DNA of 64,000 nucleotides from Bacteroidia bacterium. Its GTDB lineage: Bacteria > Bacteroidota > Bacteroidia > Bacteroidales > F082. This document shows, piece after piece, positions 26,296 to 35,400 of the stretch. A model generated the notes under the pieces. The model did not search any database. It had not been told where the DNA came from and saw only the letters and a program-made list of their open reading frames with translations. Position numbers and translations under genes: made by a program. The DNA lies in assembly GCA_021287165.1 (NCBI GenBank), contig JAJTAY010000033.1, forward strand, positions 124,001 to 188,000, given 5' to 3'. The stretch's first letter is position 1, and every line of letters begins with the position of its first letter.

Positions 26296-29200
26296 CTACG
26301 GTATCTGATAGATAAGGGAGCTGTTGCGATAGCCCGGCAGGTTTTTGTACCAATCGGGGAACTGAATGCCACCGCTCATGGCCCAGGCTGCAAATTTTAG
26401 GTGAGCTCCGATAATATCCTGCTTTTCAATAGGATAATCAAAGGACTCATAAATATTGATGGCCCAGGGCAGGTTGTTCGAAGTCACATACCAGCGATTC
26501 GTTGATGGATTGCTGTTGTCGTCATCCTGACCGAACAAACTCATGTTTGCCAGGTCGGTGGGTGGATAGTAAGGCAAGTGCACCTCGTGGCTACGCACTT
26601 TGTTTACAATGATGAAGGGATTGAAATTACCTATGTTGAGATCATTGATGCCAACCACATTCGGCTCGAAGTTTATGGTCATCACCATTGTAACGGGTGT
26701 AACGTAAGGCGCGCCTGGCGTTGTGTTCACACCGATTCCCATTCCGGGATGCGGCATGTGTGCAAAGGCGTTGTCGAAGAGAATAAAGGTTGGTTTGCTC
26801 TGTCCGGCTTCGGTTCCATTGCTCAGCAGCGTAACGACGTTATCGGTGAGTTGATGTCCCGTTACCGAGGTGATGCTGGTGGGGCTGATGTTGCTCTGAA
26901 GCTGGAATCCAAACCCGTTTTCATACGAAGCACCAAATGCTTTGATGGTAAAGGTTCCGATGAGCTGCTCAACCTTATTGGAAGTATTGGCGATGATCTC
27001 AAACTGATAGTCGATCACCATGTCGTTGAAGTCGTAGTCGCCCTTTGCAGGCCAGAGGTCTTCATAGGCCAGTGTGCCGGGACCGGTGGCCGGGAACAGG
27101 TTCGAGGTGCCCTCGATCACCGTTACGGTAATGGTTGCGATAGAGCAGAGATTATTTTGGTCGCATACCTGATATTGAACGGTTACAACACCTGAGAATG
27201 TGGGAACGGGAGTGAAGGTAACCACACCCGTAACAGGATTAACCGTGAAGGTTCCTTCTGTTGCCGGATTGGGAAGTGTGCCTGGGACCAAAGTAACAGT
27301 GGTCGGGTCGAGGGGTGTGCTTCCAGGAGTATCATTGGCAAGTACGTCAATGGTCACAGGGTTGCCCTGAAGCGAAGTACCCGTATCGTTATTGGCAGTA
27401 GGGCCTGCTGGGGCTCCTACGACCACAGTAACAAGGGCCTGGTCGCAAAGGTTATTCTGGTCGCAAACCTGATACTCTACAGTAGTTGTTCCGCTGAAAC
27501 CACTCGCAGGGGTGAAAGTGATCTGACCAGTAACGTTGTTAACGCTGAATACGCCCTGGCTTGCCGGTGGTGTGGTGCCAGTCACCAGGGTCACCGAACT
27601 CGGTACAATGGGAGTGCTTCCGGCAACATCGTTGGCAAGTACGTTGACCGTAACAGGAGTATTGTATGGTGTTGTTGCATTGTCGTCAACAGCTGTCGGG
27701 CCAGTGGCCGAACCAACTGTTACTGTAACGAGAGCCGTGCTGCAAAGGTTGTTCTGGTCGCAAACCTGATACTGGACTGTAGCCGGTCCGCTAAAGCCTG
27801 GAGCAGGGGTGAAAGTAATCTGGCCAGTAACTGGATTTACAGTAAATACGCCCTGCGATGCAGGAGGTGTAGTTCCGGGTACCAGAGTTACCGAACCAGG
27901 CACCAGCGGTGTGCTGCCGGGGGTATCATTGGCAAGAACATCGATCGTAACCGGTGTATTGTATGGGGTTGAGGCATTGTCGGGATTGGCTGTTGGGCCG
28001 GCAGGTGGGCCAACCGTAACGGTAACAAGGGCAATGTCGCAGAGGTTAAGCTCGTCGCACACCTGATATTGAACAGTCGAAACACCGCTGAATCCGGCAG
28101 CCGGGGTAAAGGTAATTTGTCCGGTGGTGCCGTTGACGGTAAATACGCCCTGAGATGCAGGTGGAGTTGTTCCGGCAACGAGTGTTACCGACGAAGGTAC
28201 CAGAGGTGTATTACCCGGAGTATCGTTTGACAAAACATTGATTGTAACAGGGGTATTGTAGGGAGTAGTGGCGTTGTCGTCAACGGCAGTGGGACCCGAA
28301 GGAGCACCAACCGTAACTGTTACAAGAGCAATGTCGCAGAGATTAATCTGGTCGCAAACCTGATACTGAACAGTGGAAACACCGCTGAAACCCGCTGCAG
28401 GAACAAAGGTTATCACACCGGTTGTATTGTTTACAATAAACACACCTTGTGAAGCCGGAGGAGTTGTGCCTGCAACCAGTGTTACCGATGAAGGCACAAG
28501 CGGCGAATTGCCGGGAATATCGTTGGCAAGCACAGTGATCTGAACCGGCGTGTTATAGGGTGTAGTAGCATTGTCATCTACAGCTGTAGGTCCTGATGGG
28601 GAGCCAACCGTGACTGTTACAACAGCCTGGGCGCAAAGATTGAGCTGGTCGCAAACCTGATAGCTTACAGTGGCAGGTCCACTGAATCCCACAGCTGGAG
28701 TGAAAGTGATCTGACCGGTAACATTGTTCACCGTGAAAACTCCTGTCGAGGCAGGCGGTATTGTACCCGGAACAAGGGTAACCGATGATGGCACAAGCGG
28801 ACTGCTGCCGGGCGTGTCGTTTGCCAGCACATTGACCGTAACTGGTGTGTTATAAGGTGTTGAAGCGTTATCGTTGTTAGCAGTCGGGCCGGTGGGAGGA
28901 CCAACGACAACTGTAATAGTAGCATCATCGCAGAAGCCAAGCTGGTCGCAAACCTGATACTGCACTGTGGAGGTGCCGCTGAATCCAACGGCAGGAGTAA
29001 AGGTTACCTGTCCTGTAACGTTGTTTACACTAAACACGCCTTCAGAGGCCGGAGGAGTCGTTCCGGCGACCAGACTTACTGTTGAAGGCACCAAAGGACT
29101 GTCGCCGGGGGTATCATTTGCAAGCACATTGATCGTAACCGGGGTGTTGTAGGGCGTGGTTGCATTATCGTTATTGGCAGTTGGGCCGGCCGGATTTTGC

Positions 29201-31428
29201 ACCAATACAGTTACCGTAGCCTGTGTACAAAGGTTGATCTGGTCGCAAACCTGATACTGAACTGTTGAGGTGCCAAAAAATCCAACTGCAGGCGTGAATG
29301 TGATCTGTCCGGTTACATTGTTTACTGAGAAAACCCCTTGTGAAGCGGGTGGTGTGGTTCCTGCAACAAGTGTAACCGTCGAAGGCACAAGCGGATGGCT
29401 TCCGGCCACATCGTTGGCAAGAGGATTAAGCGTAACAGGTGTATTGTAAGGGGTTGTGGCATTGTCGTTATTAGCCGTAGGTCCTGTCGGAGGCCCAACA
29501 ATAACGGTCACCAGCGCTGTGGCGCATAGGTTAACCTGGTCGCAAACCTGATACTGAACGGTGCTTGTACCGCTAAAACCAACTGCCGGTGTGAAGGTTA
29601 CAACTCCTGTAGTGTTGTTTACGGTGAATACTCCCTGTGAGGCGGGAGGAGTAGTGCCAGCTACAAGGGTAACCGATGAAGGAACCAGTGGCGTGCTGCC
29701 TGCAATATCGTTGGCCAGCACAGTGATGTTAACTGGCGTAAGATAAGGAGTCGAGGCATTGTCATTAACAGCTGTTGGTCCTCCGGGAGCGCCAACAGTA
29801 ACGGTTACCAATGTTGTGCTGCAAAGGTTATTCTGGTCGCAAACCTGATACTGTACGGTGCTTGTTCCACTGAATAGCGGTGCTGGAGTAAAGGTTATCT
29901 GTCCTGTAACGTTGTTTACGCTGAAAACGCCCTGCGAAGCGGGAGGAATTGATCCCGGCACAAGGGTAACGGTCGAGGGAACGAGTGGCGTATCACCGGG
30001 GGTATCGTTGGTAAGCACATTAATGGTAACCGGTGTGTTGAATGCCGTGGAAGCATTGTCGGGATTGGCTGTTGGGCCGATTGGGGGCCTTACGATGACA
30101 ATTTCCGAGCTATAGGTAACCCTGCCGCAATTATCAGTAACTCTTACCGAAATTGTACATTCGGTATTGGAGGTCACTGTTGGAGCGTTGTAAGTTGTTG
30201 TTGCCGATGTGGGCGAGCTAAAGCTACCACCCGTGCAAGAGCTTGACCACAGATAAGTGTATGGAGGGTTGCCGGTTGTAGGGTTAACGCTCAGGCTGAT
30301 CGACGATCCAGAAACAACGGTATTGGGAATTGAAACCGTGAGCTGAGGTTGCTTTTTGATACCAGCTTCGAGGATGAAATTGAAATAGGAGCGCATGGCT
30401 GCAATATTGGCAGCAGCAGTACCATCATGATCGTGACCTGCAAGATAGGCAACCCATCCGGAATTCGGATTGCCATAGGCCGGCCCGTAAACCAAAACCG
30501 AAGCTTCGTTGGGATTGGCATTGGTGTGCGTTGGCTGATAGATGGCAACCCTTGTTGTTGGCCTCCATGAGCTGACGTTCTTGTAGGGAATGTAAATCTG
30601 TTCCGAACCATTGGTAGTAGCTGCATTCAGTGTGCCGATGAATTGCATCACCGGATCAGAGTTGTAGGCTGGATTATAGACATAAGTTGCAGGACTGCCA
30701 TCGGAATGACTTCCCCATGGCGTAAGGCCATTGGTACTGAGAAAACGATAACCAAGATAGGTTGGAGTGTTGGCTTCGAGGGCACTTACTGCACGACAGG
30801 CGGCCCAGAGCCAACCACCATTAGTAACATAATCGTTCAAAGCGGTTTTCCATGATGCAACCCAGTTCCGGGGGTCGGCGTGTGGCAATACATAGATATC
30901 ATCGCAACCGGTCAGCATGGTTGGGTTGCCATTCAGCACATACGATGTGGTTGGCACCTCTGCGCGGCCATAGTAAGCCGCAACAATACCGTCATTTTTG
31001 TCATCCAGTACTGCCCTTGGCCAGCTGGTCAGACGTTTGTGCACCGGTGCAGTAAACGAAACATTGATTGGCCCGTCCACTATAACACCTTTTGACTTCC
31101 AGGTGTTAATGGTGGCAAGCACCGCGGGGGTAATATAGCTCGCCGGAATTACGAATGGTCCGCCACGATAATTTTTTGAGTTCACCGTAACATCAGTTCC
31201 ATCCTTTACCTTGGCGGGATTAATAACCCAGCGCACAGGAATCGAATGGGTTACGATCAACTGATAAACAAGCCCATAAGGCTTGAGGCTGTTGTTTACG
31301 GTGGGTGTGCCAGCACCCATGTCGATGATGTAGGCACCCGGGCTGAACGTTTCGTTTTGGCCGTAGGTGGCAGCACCAAATGCCATAATCAGCATCAGGA
31401 GGCTTAATTTTAATCTCAATGGTTTCAT
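26296..31428 (-). CDS. Giant surface protein: GATase-like N-terminal domain, ten Big_9-type Ig repeats, LruC/DUF4842 domain
   Basis: A 1710-residue exported protein. The signal peptide ends near ATYGQ. The N-terminal region (about 25-360) reads GAYIIDMGAGTPTVNNSLKP, then YVLPHADP and DYVTNGGWLWAACRAVSALE, which looks like a class I glutamine amidotransferase-like fold with a Cys at an elbow-like turn. A PKD-like segment follows (about 360-447), then ten tandem 99-residue Ig units (448-1438) with CDxxNLC pairs, then an LruC domain. The C-terminal 270 residues are very similar to the 1331-residue paralogue. It is 52 nt after the 173-residue gene, with no promoter in between. Confidence 0.85.
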   Translation of the reverse strand: MKPLRLKLSLLMLIMAFGAATYGQNETFSPGAYIIDMGAGTPTVNNSLKPYGLVYQLIVTHSIPVRWVINPAKVKDGTDVTVNSKNYRGGPFVIPASYITPAVLATINTWKSKGVIVDGPINVSFTAPVHKRLTSWPRAVLDDKNDGIVAAYYGRAEVPTTSYVLNGNPTMLTGCDDIYVLPHADPRNWVASWKTALNDYVTNGGWLWAACRAVSALEANTPTYLGYRFLSTNGLTPWGSHSDGSPATYVYNPAYNSDPVMQFIGTLNAATTNGSEQIYIPYKNVSSWRPTTRVAIYQPTHTNANPNEASVLVYGPAYGNPNSGWVAYLAGHDHDGTAAANIAAMRSYFNFILEAGIKKQPQLTVSIPNTVVSGSSISLSVNPTTGNPPYTYLWSSSCTGGSFSSPTSATTTYNAPTVTSNTECTISVRVTDNCGRVTYSSEIVIVRPPIGPTANPDNASTAFNTPVTINVLTNDTPGDTPLVPSTVTLVPGSIPPASQGVFSVNNVTGQITFTPAPLFSGTSTVQYQVCDQNNLCSTTLVTVTVGAPGGPTAVNDNASTPYLTPVNITVLANDIAGSTPLVPSSVTLVAGTTPPASQGVFTVNNTTGVVTFTPAVGFSGTSTVQYQVCDQVNLCATALVTVIVGPPTGPTANNDNATTPYNTPVTLNPLANDVAGSHPLVPSTVTLVAGTTPPASQGVFSVNNVTGQITFTPAVGFFGTSTVQYQVCDQINLCTQATVTVLVQNPAGPTANNDNATTPYNTPVTINVLANDTPGDSPLVPSTVSLVAGTTPPASEGVFSVNNVTGQVTFTPAVGFSGTSTVQYQVCDQLGFCDDATITVVVGPPTGPTANNDNASTPYNTPVTVNVLANDTPGSSPLVPSSVTLVPGTIPPASTGVFTVNNVTGQITFTPAVGFSGPATVSYQVCDQLNLCAQAVVTVTVGSPSGPTAVDDNATTPYNTPVQITVLANDIPGNSPLVPSSVTLVAGTTPPASQGVFIVNNTTGVITFVPAAGFSGVSTVQYQVCDQINLCDIALVTVTVGAPSGPTAVDDNATTPYNTPVTINVLSNDTPGNTPLVPSSVTLVAGTTPPASQGVFTVNGTTGQITFTPAAGFSGVSTVQYQVCDELNLCDIALVTVTVGPPAGPTANPDNASTPYNTPVTIDVLANDTPGSTPLVPGSVTLVPGTTPPASQGVFTVNPVTGQITFTPAPGFSGPATVQYQVCDQNNLCSTALVTVTVGSATGPTAVDDNATTPYNTPVTVNVLANDVAGSTPIVPSSVTLVTGTTPPASQGVFSVNNVTGQITFTPASGFSGTTTVEYQVCDQNNLCDQALVTVVVGAPAGPTANNDTGTSLQGNPVTIDVLANDTPGSTPLDPTTVTLVPGTLPNPATEGTFTVNPVTGVVTFTPVPTFSGVVTVQYQVCDQNNLCSIATITVTVIEGTSNLFPATGPGTLAYEDLWPAKGDYDFNDMVIDYQFEIIANTSNKVEQLIGTFTIKAFGASYENGFGFQLQSNISPTSITSVTGHQLTDNVVTLLSNGTEAGQSKPTFILFDNAFAHMPHPGMGIGVNTTPGAPYVTPVTMVMTINFEPNVVGINDLNIGNFNPFIIVNKVRSHEVHLPYYPPTDLANMSLFGQDDDNSNPSTNRWYVTSNNLPWAINIYESFDYPIEKQDIIGAHLKFAAWAMSGGIQFPDWYKNLPGYRNSSLIYQIP
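27113..30083 (-). repeat. Ten tandem 297-bp units coding Ig-like (Big_9) domains
   Basis: An uninterrupted array with a 99-residue period. The codons for VCDQxNLC recur about every 297 bp from 27170 to 29846. Units share long stretches such as VTLVAGTTPPASQGVF. The last unit (TGTSLQGNPVTIDVLAND) is divergent, as in the six-unit array. Confidence 0.9.
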
Positions 31429-31480
31429 CGCTAATTTTGGTTATTTGATTTTTACTTATTCTTTACTGATCTATATGTTG

Positions 31481-32002
31481 TTACTTTCGGTATGTTTTCC
31501 AAATCTTTTTGTCCGTATCGCTTTTGAAATTTTGAAAAAAAAGGGCGGCAGAGGCAGGCGCATTCTTTCCTTTATACTCAAAATTTATTAAGCCTCCACA
31601 TACATGTCCCTCATTTACAAACACTTTTCCTTTCTGATCCATCGCCACACAAACATCACCTACTGCTTCGTCATCATGCGCTGAATTGCAGACAAAATGA
31701 ATACGATCCCCATTTTCAAAGTCAACCCAGGCTTCCCTGATAACCCTGACACGAAAGGCTATTAAGCCGTCTTCCTGCTCGTATTCATTAACAACAACTT
31801 TTTGAAGCATATCCGGGCCGCCTGAGTTTTCAAGATATGTGACTGTATTTATTATCCATTCGCTTCTTTTCTGTGCGTCAAACTTGTGCCCATGATGAAG
31901 GGTTTGCGCCGCAAGCTGGCCAAATCCCGCCAATAGCAAAAGCATCAAACCGATAAACCTTTTGCCCGGGTTAAACACGATATGTTTTAGCACCGCTGAC
32001 AT
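31481..32002 (-). CDS. Secreted protein of unknown function in the LruC locus
   Basis: I do not recognise the family. The 173 residues begin with a signal peptide (a hydrophobic run ending LAAQTLHHGH) and continue with a mainly beta-predicted region containing IAFRVRVIREAWVDFENGDRIHF and a Cys-containing HDDEAVGDVCVAMDQKGKVFVNEGHVCGGLINF stretch. It lies 6 nt after lipoprotein B and 52 nt before the 1710-residue LruC gene, so it is probably in the same transcript and may help export or assembly of that protein. Confidence 0.7.
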   Translation of the reverse strand: MSAVLKHIVFNPGKRFIGLMLLLLAGFGQLAAQTLHHGHKFDAQKRSEWIINTVTYLENSGGPDMLQKVVVNEYEQEDGLIAFRVRVIREAWVDFENGDRIHFVCNSAHDDEAVGDVCVAMDQKGKVFVNEGHVCGGLINFEYKGKNAPASAALFFQNFKSDTDKKIWKTYRK

Positions 32003-32008
32003 AAATAC

Positions 32009-32365
32009 TTAGTTGAACTGCCTGCTGATGACCGATCCGGTAAGCTCAACCTCGGCAGTTTGGTCTTTAAACACCAGCACCACCCTTTTCTCGTAAGTGG
32101 GCAGCGTAAGCTTAATGGTGTAAGGACTTCCCTGCACCAGATAAGCCCGGTGGTATGTAGCTCCACTTTTGGAATTCACAGCAACCAAACCAGCTGAACC
32201 AGCCTGAAACGTAAAGGTGTAATCTTTGGTAGTCTTCCAGTCAAAATTGGCCGGCACCTTTAACTCTTCCATAGATCCTGGTGCATTTGGTTCGAAGCGA
32301 TCCTTGCGACAGGAATAAAGTGAGGCAAGAACTGCTATCATCAGAAAGAATACGATCTTTTTCAT
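32009..32365 (-). CDS. Small lipoprotein paired with LruC protein (copy B)
   Basis: A 118-residue paralogue of the lipoprotein at 25733-26089, with lipobox SLYSC, RKDRFEPNAPG and the identical core MEELKVPANFDWKTTKDY. The mature half ends FKDQTAEVELTGSVISRQFN. It starts a cluster with the 173-residue secreted protein and the 1710-residue LruC protein. Each small lipoprotein stands upstream of an LruC gene, supporting a functional pairing. No -7 box is visible in the 133-nt gap before it, so it may be read through from the 1367-residue gene. Confidence 0.8.
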   Translation of the reverse strand: MKKIVFFLMIAVLASLYSCRKDRFEPNAPGSMEELKVPANFDWKTTKDYTFTFQAGSAGLVAVNSKSGATYHRAYLVQGSPYTIKLTLPTYEKRVVLVFKDQTAEVELTGSVISRQFN

Positions 32366-32450
32366 ATCTAAAAAGTTTTATGCAAAACACAACGTCAATA
32401 ATTATGCCATCATCATAACTACTTGATTTACAATGAATATTTTAATTTAG

Positions 32451-32486
32451 ACTGTTTTTAATTTCCAATATTAGGAAAAAAACAGT
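32451..32486. terminator. AT-rich inverted repeat between the 1367-residue LruC gene and lipoprotein B
   Basis: ACTGTTTTT(AA)TTTCC and GGAAAAAAACAGT form an imperfect hairpin around AATATTA, with A/T runs inside the arms. It may be a weak bidirectional terminator; if leaky it would let the whole LruC locus be one transcript. Confidence 0.4.
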
Positions 32487-32498
32487 CCGATGTCAATT

Positions 32499-35400
32499 TT
32501 ATTCCCTTTTTTGGTAAATCAGTTGTTCATTCCGGTAGCCCGGCAGGTTGCGATACCAATCGGGGAATTGAACGCCACCGCTTACCGCCCAAGGCACAAA
32601 TTTTTGATAGGCCTGTGTGATGTCGCGCTTTTCCTTAGGATAATCGAAACTTTGATAGAGGTTTATGCCCCAGGGCAGATTGTTTGCTGTAACATAGAAT
32701 TTGCCCTGCTGAGGCCGGCTGGCGTCTTCCCATTTGCCGAACAATGAAGCATCGGCCTTGATCGTCGGAAGATAATTGGGCAGGTGAATTTCGTGTCCGC
32801 GCACCTTGTTGACAATAAGGAAGGGGTTGAAATTCCCGATATTGAGGTCGTTAAGGGTGGTACTGCCCGGTTCAAAATTCATGTTGATGACAATCGTAAC
32901 CGGCTCAACATAAGGCGCATCGGGCTCGGTGTTCACGCCTATGCCTATGCCGGGATGCTGCATCTGGGTAAAGGTATTATCGAATACGATGATCGTGGCC
33001 TTATCCTGACCTTCTTCCAATCCCCTGCTGTTGAGCTGGATAAATCCCTCGGTAAGTCTCGAACCACTCACAGTTAATTTAGTTTGATCTACTGTGGCCG
33101 GAAGTTGGAAACCAAAACCGTTTTCCAGGGCTGCCCCAAAGGCTTTAATTGTAAATGTTCCAACGGCGTTTACTACATGGTTGGTTAAGTCGCCCCGCAT
33201 TTCGAACTGATAGTCAATCACAAGGTCGTTGAAATCGTAGTCGCCTTTGCCGGGCCACAAGTCTTCAAAGGCCAATGTGCCAGGTCCGGTGGCGGGATAA
33301 AGATTGGTGAGCGGTTCGATGATGTTGATGGTGAGCTGCGCCTGAGCGGCGAGGGAATTCATGTCATTAATGGAATATTGCGTAACCACCGTGCCGGTGA
33401 AATTGGCAACCGGAGTGAAAGTCATCAGGCCGGTGGCCGGGTCGATGGTCAGGCTGCCCTGGGTGGCAGGATTGGGAGCAGTGCCGGCAACGAGCTGCAC
33501 ACTGGCCGGGTTGATGGGGGCATCGCCGGGCAAGTCGTTGGCCAATGCATTGATGCTGAGCACTTCGTTCTTAATTCCTGTTGCAACATCATCCACAGCC
33601 GTTGGCCCGTTGAGCGGCACTACAATCACTGCCACAGTTGCCGAATTGTTTGAAGGGTTGGGATCGGTCTGATCGGCCGAGGCTGTGGCTGTATTGTTGT
33701 ACTGACCCGTTGGGAGAACTTTGGCTGTAATGGTCATGGGAAACATCATTCCCGGTGTAATAGCGGGCAAAGTCCAGTTTGGTGCATTCCAGCTCCCGTA
33801 AGGTACATTTACCGAAACAAGTTGGTATCCGTTGGGTAACTGATCCTCAACCACCACATTTGTAGCCTGTATATTTCCCAGATTAAACACCTTGATTGTG
33901 AACACCACATTTGTACCCACATCAGGGTTGGCGTTGTTCACAGTCTTCTCAACCTTTAGATCAATGGCATTGATAGGTATTATCTGAATATATTTACTGT
34001 TGTTCGAGGTGTTATGATCGTAGTTGTCGCAGAAAAAACTGGGGGAAATGGGCAAAGTTCCACCTTGATTGACTTTTAACTGAAGCGAAAGCGTTTTTTC
34101 ATCTCCTGAGGCCATGTTTCCAATTTCCCAATAGTTGGCTGGACTCAAAAAGTTTCCACCACTGGCATTGAATGAAATAACCTGCAAGCCAGGGTGTAAC
34201 GTAACAGGGCCGCGCGTAGCCAGGGCTGTATGTGGGCCATGATTGATTACGCGAACGGTACAGCTTATTTCAGAGCCAACGATTGGTGTAGTGTTTGAAA
34301 CTTCCATCTGCACTTCGAGATCGCTGGTTTGCCTCGGGCTTACACTAGCTGTTGCGCTGTTGTTGGCCGTATTCAGATCGGGCTGGGCACCGGAAATAGT
34401 GGCTGTATTGGCATAACTGCCGGTAGTGAGCACCTTAGCCGTTAACAGCATTGTGCGCCAGGCGCCATTGGGCAGGCTGCCGATGTTCCAGTTGGGCGCC
34501 TCCCAGGTTCCGGCGTTTGGCGTTGCGTTGATCAATGTGTAACCATCGGGCAAAAGGTCGGTTACCACCACACCCGTAGCTGTACCCGGAGTTGTATTCA
34601 AGGCGTTGATGGTGAATGTAACCACCTGATCATAGTAAGGATTGGCAACGTCAACGGTTTTCTGAACTGCCAGGTCGTAGGCTGATGTAGGCTGAAATAG
34701 GATAGATATATAGTTGTTAGAGCCATTAGGGTCAAAGTTTTGTTGGCCTGCGGAACCAGTGATCTGTTGGGGAGTGTTGGAATTTACTTTTAATATTAAG
34801 CTCATTGAGGTCGTCTGGTTCGCTCCCAGATTGCCAACGGACCATGTAGAACCGCTGAACGTCCCCATCTGTGTTGTAGCCTGTACAAACTGGAAGCCTG
34901 GGTAATATACAAGGTTAACGTTTGCCTGGTTTGATGTCGATGGCCCGTTGTTTGTCAGCTGAACGTCCAGCGTAACATTCTCACCGTACAGCGGATTCAG
35001 ATTTGAAGGTGTGATACTTAATGCCAGATCCGCTATCTGGGGATAAATTGACACCGAGGCCGTGTTGTTGGAAGTATTGGGGTCGGTGAGTTCGCTTTGC
35101 ACCGTGGCCGAGTTTATATAACTGCCTGTGGGGAGCACCCGCGCCACAAGGTTTAAAGTTGCTGTTTGCCCGGGATTTAACTGATAACCGGTGATAGTCC
35201 AGATGTTTGTCGAGAAAGTCCCCATGCTGTTTGTGTGGCTCACATACTGCAATCCTGAGGGTAGAAAATCGGTGACCGTGATGTTGGCGGGCGCCGCAGG
35301 ACCGTTGTTTTTTACCTGAATGGTATAGGTTACATTTTGGTTGACCACAGGATATAGGTTATCAACCACTTTGGTGATCTGAAGGTCGCTTGTCGTCTGA

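Noticed and set aside
27113..30083. Regular repeats that might suggest a CRISPR array
   Set aside because: Period is 297 bp, in frame and protein-coding, without unique spacers.
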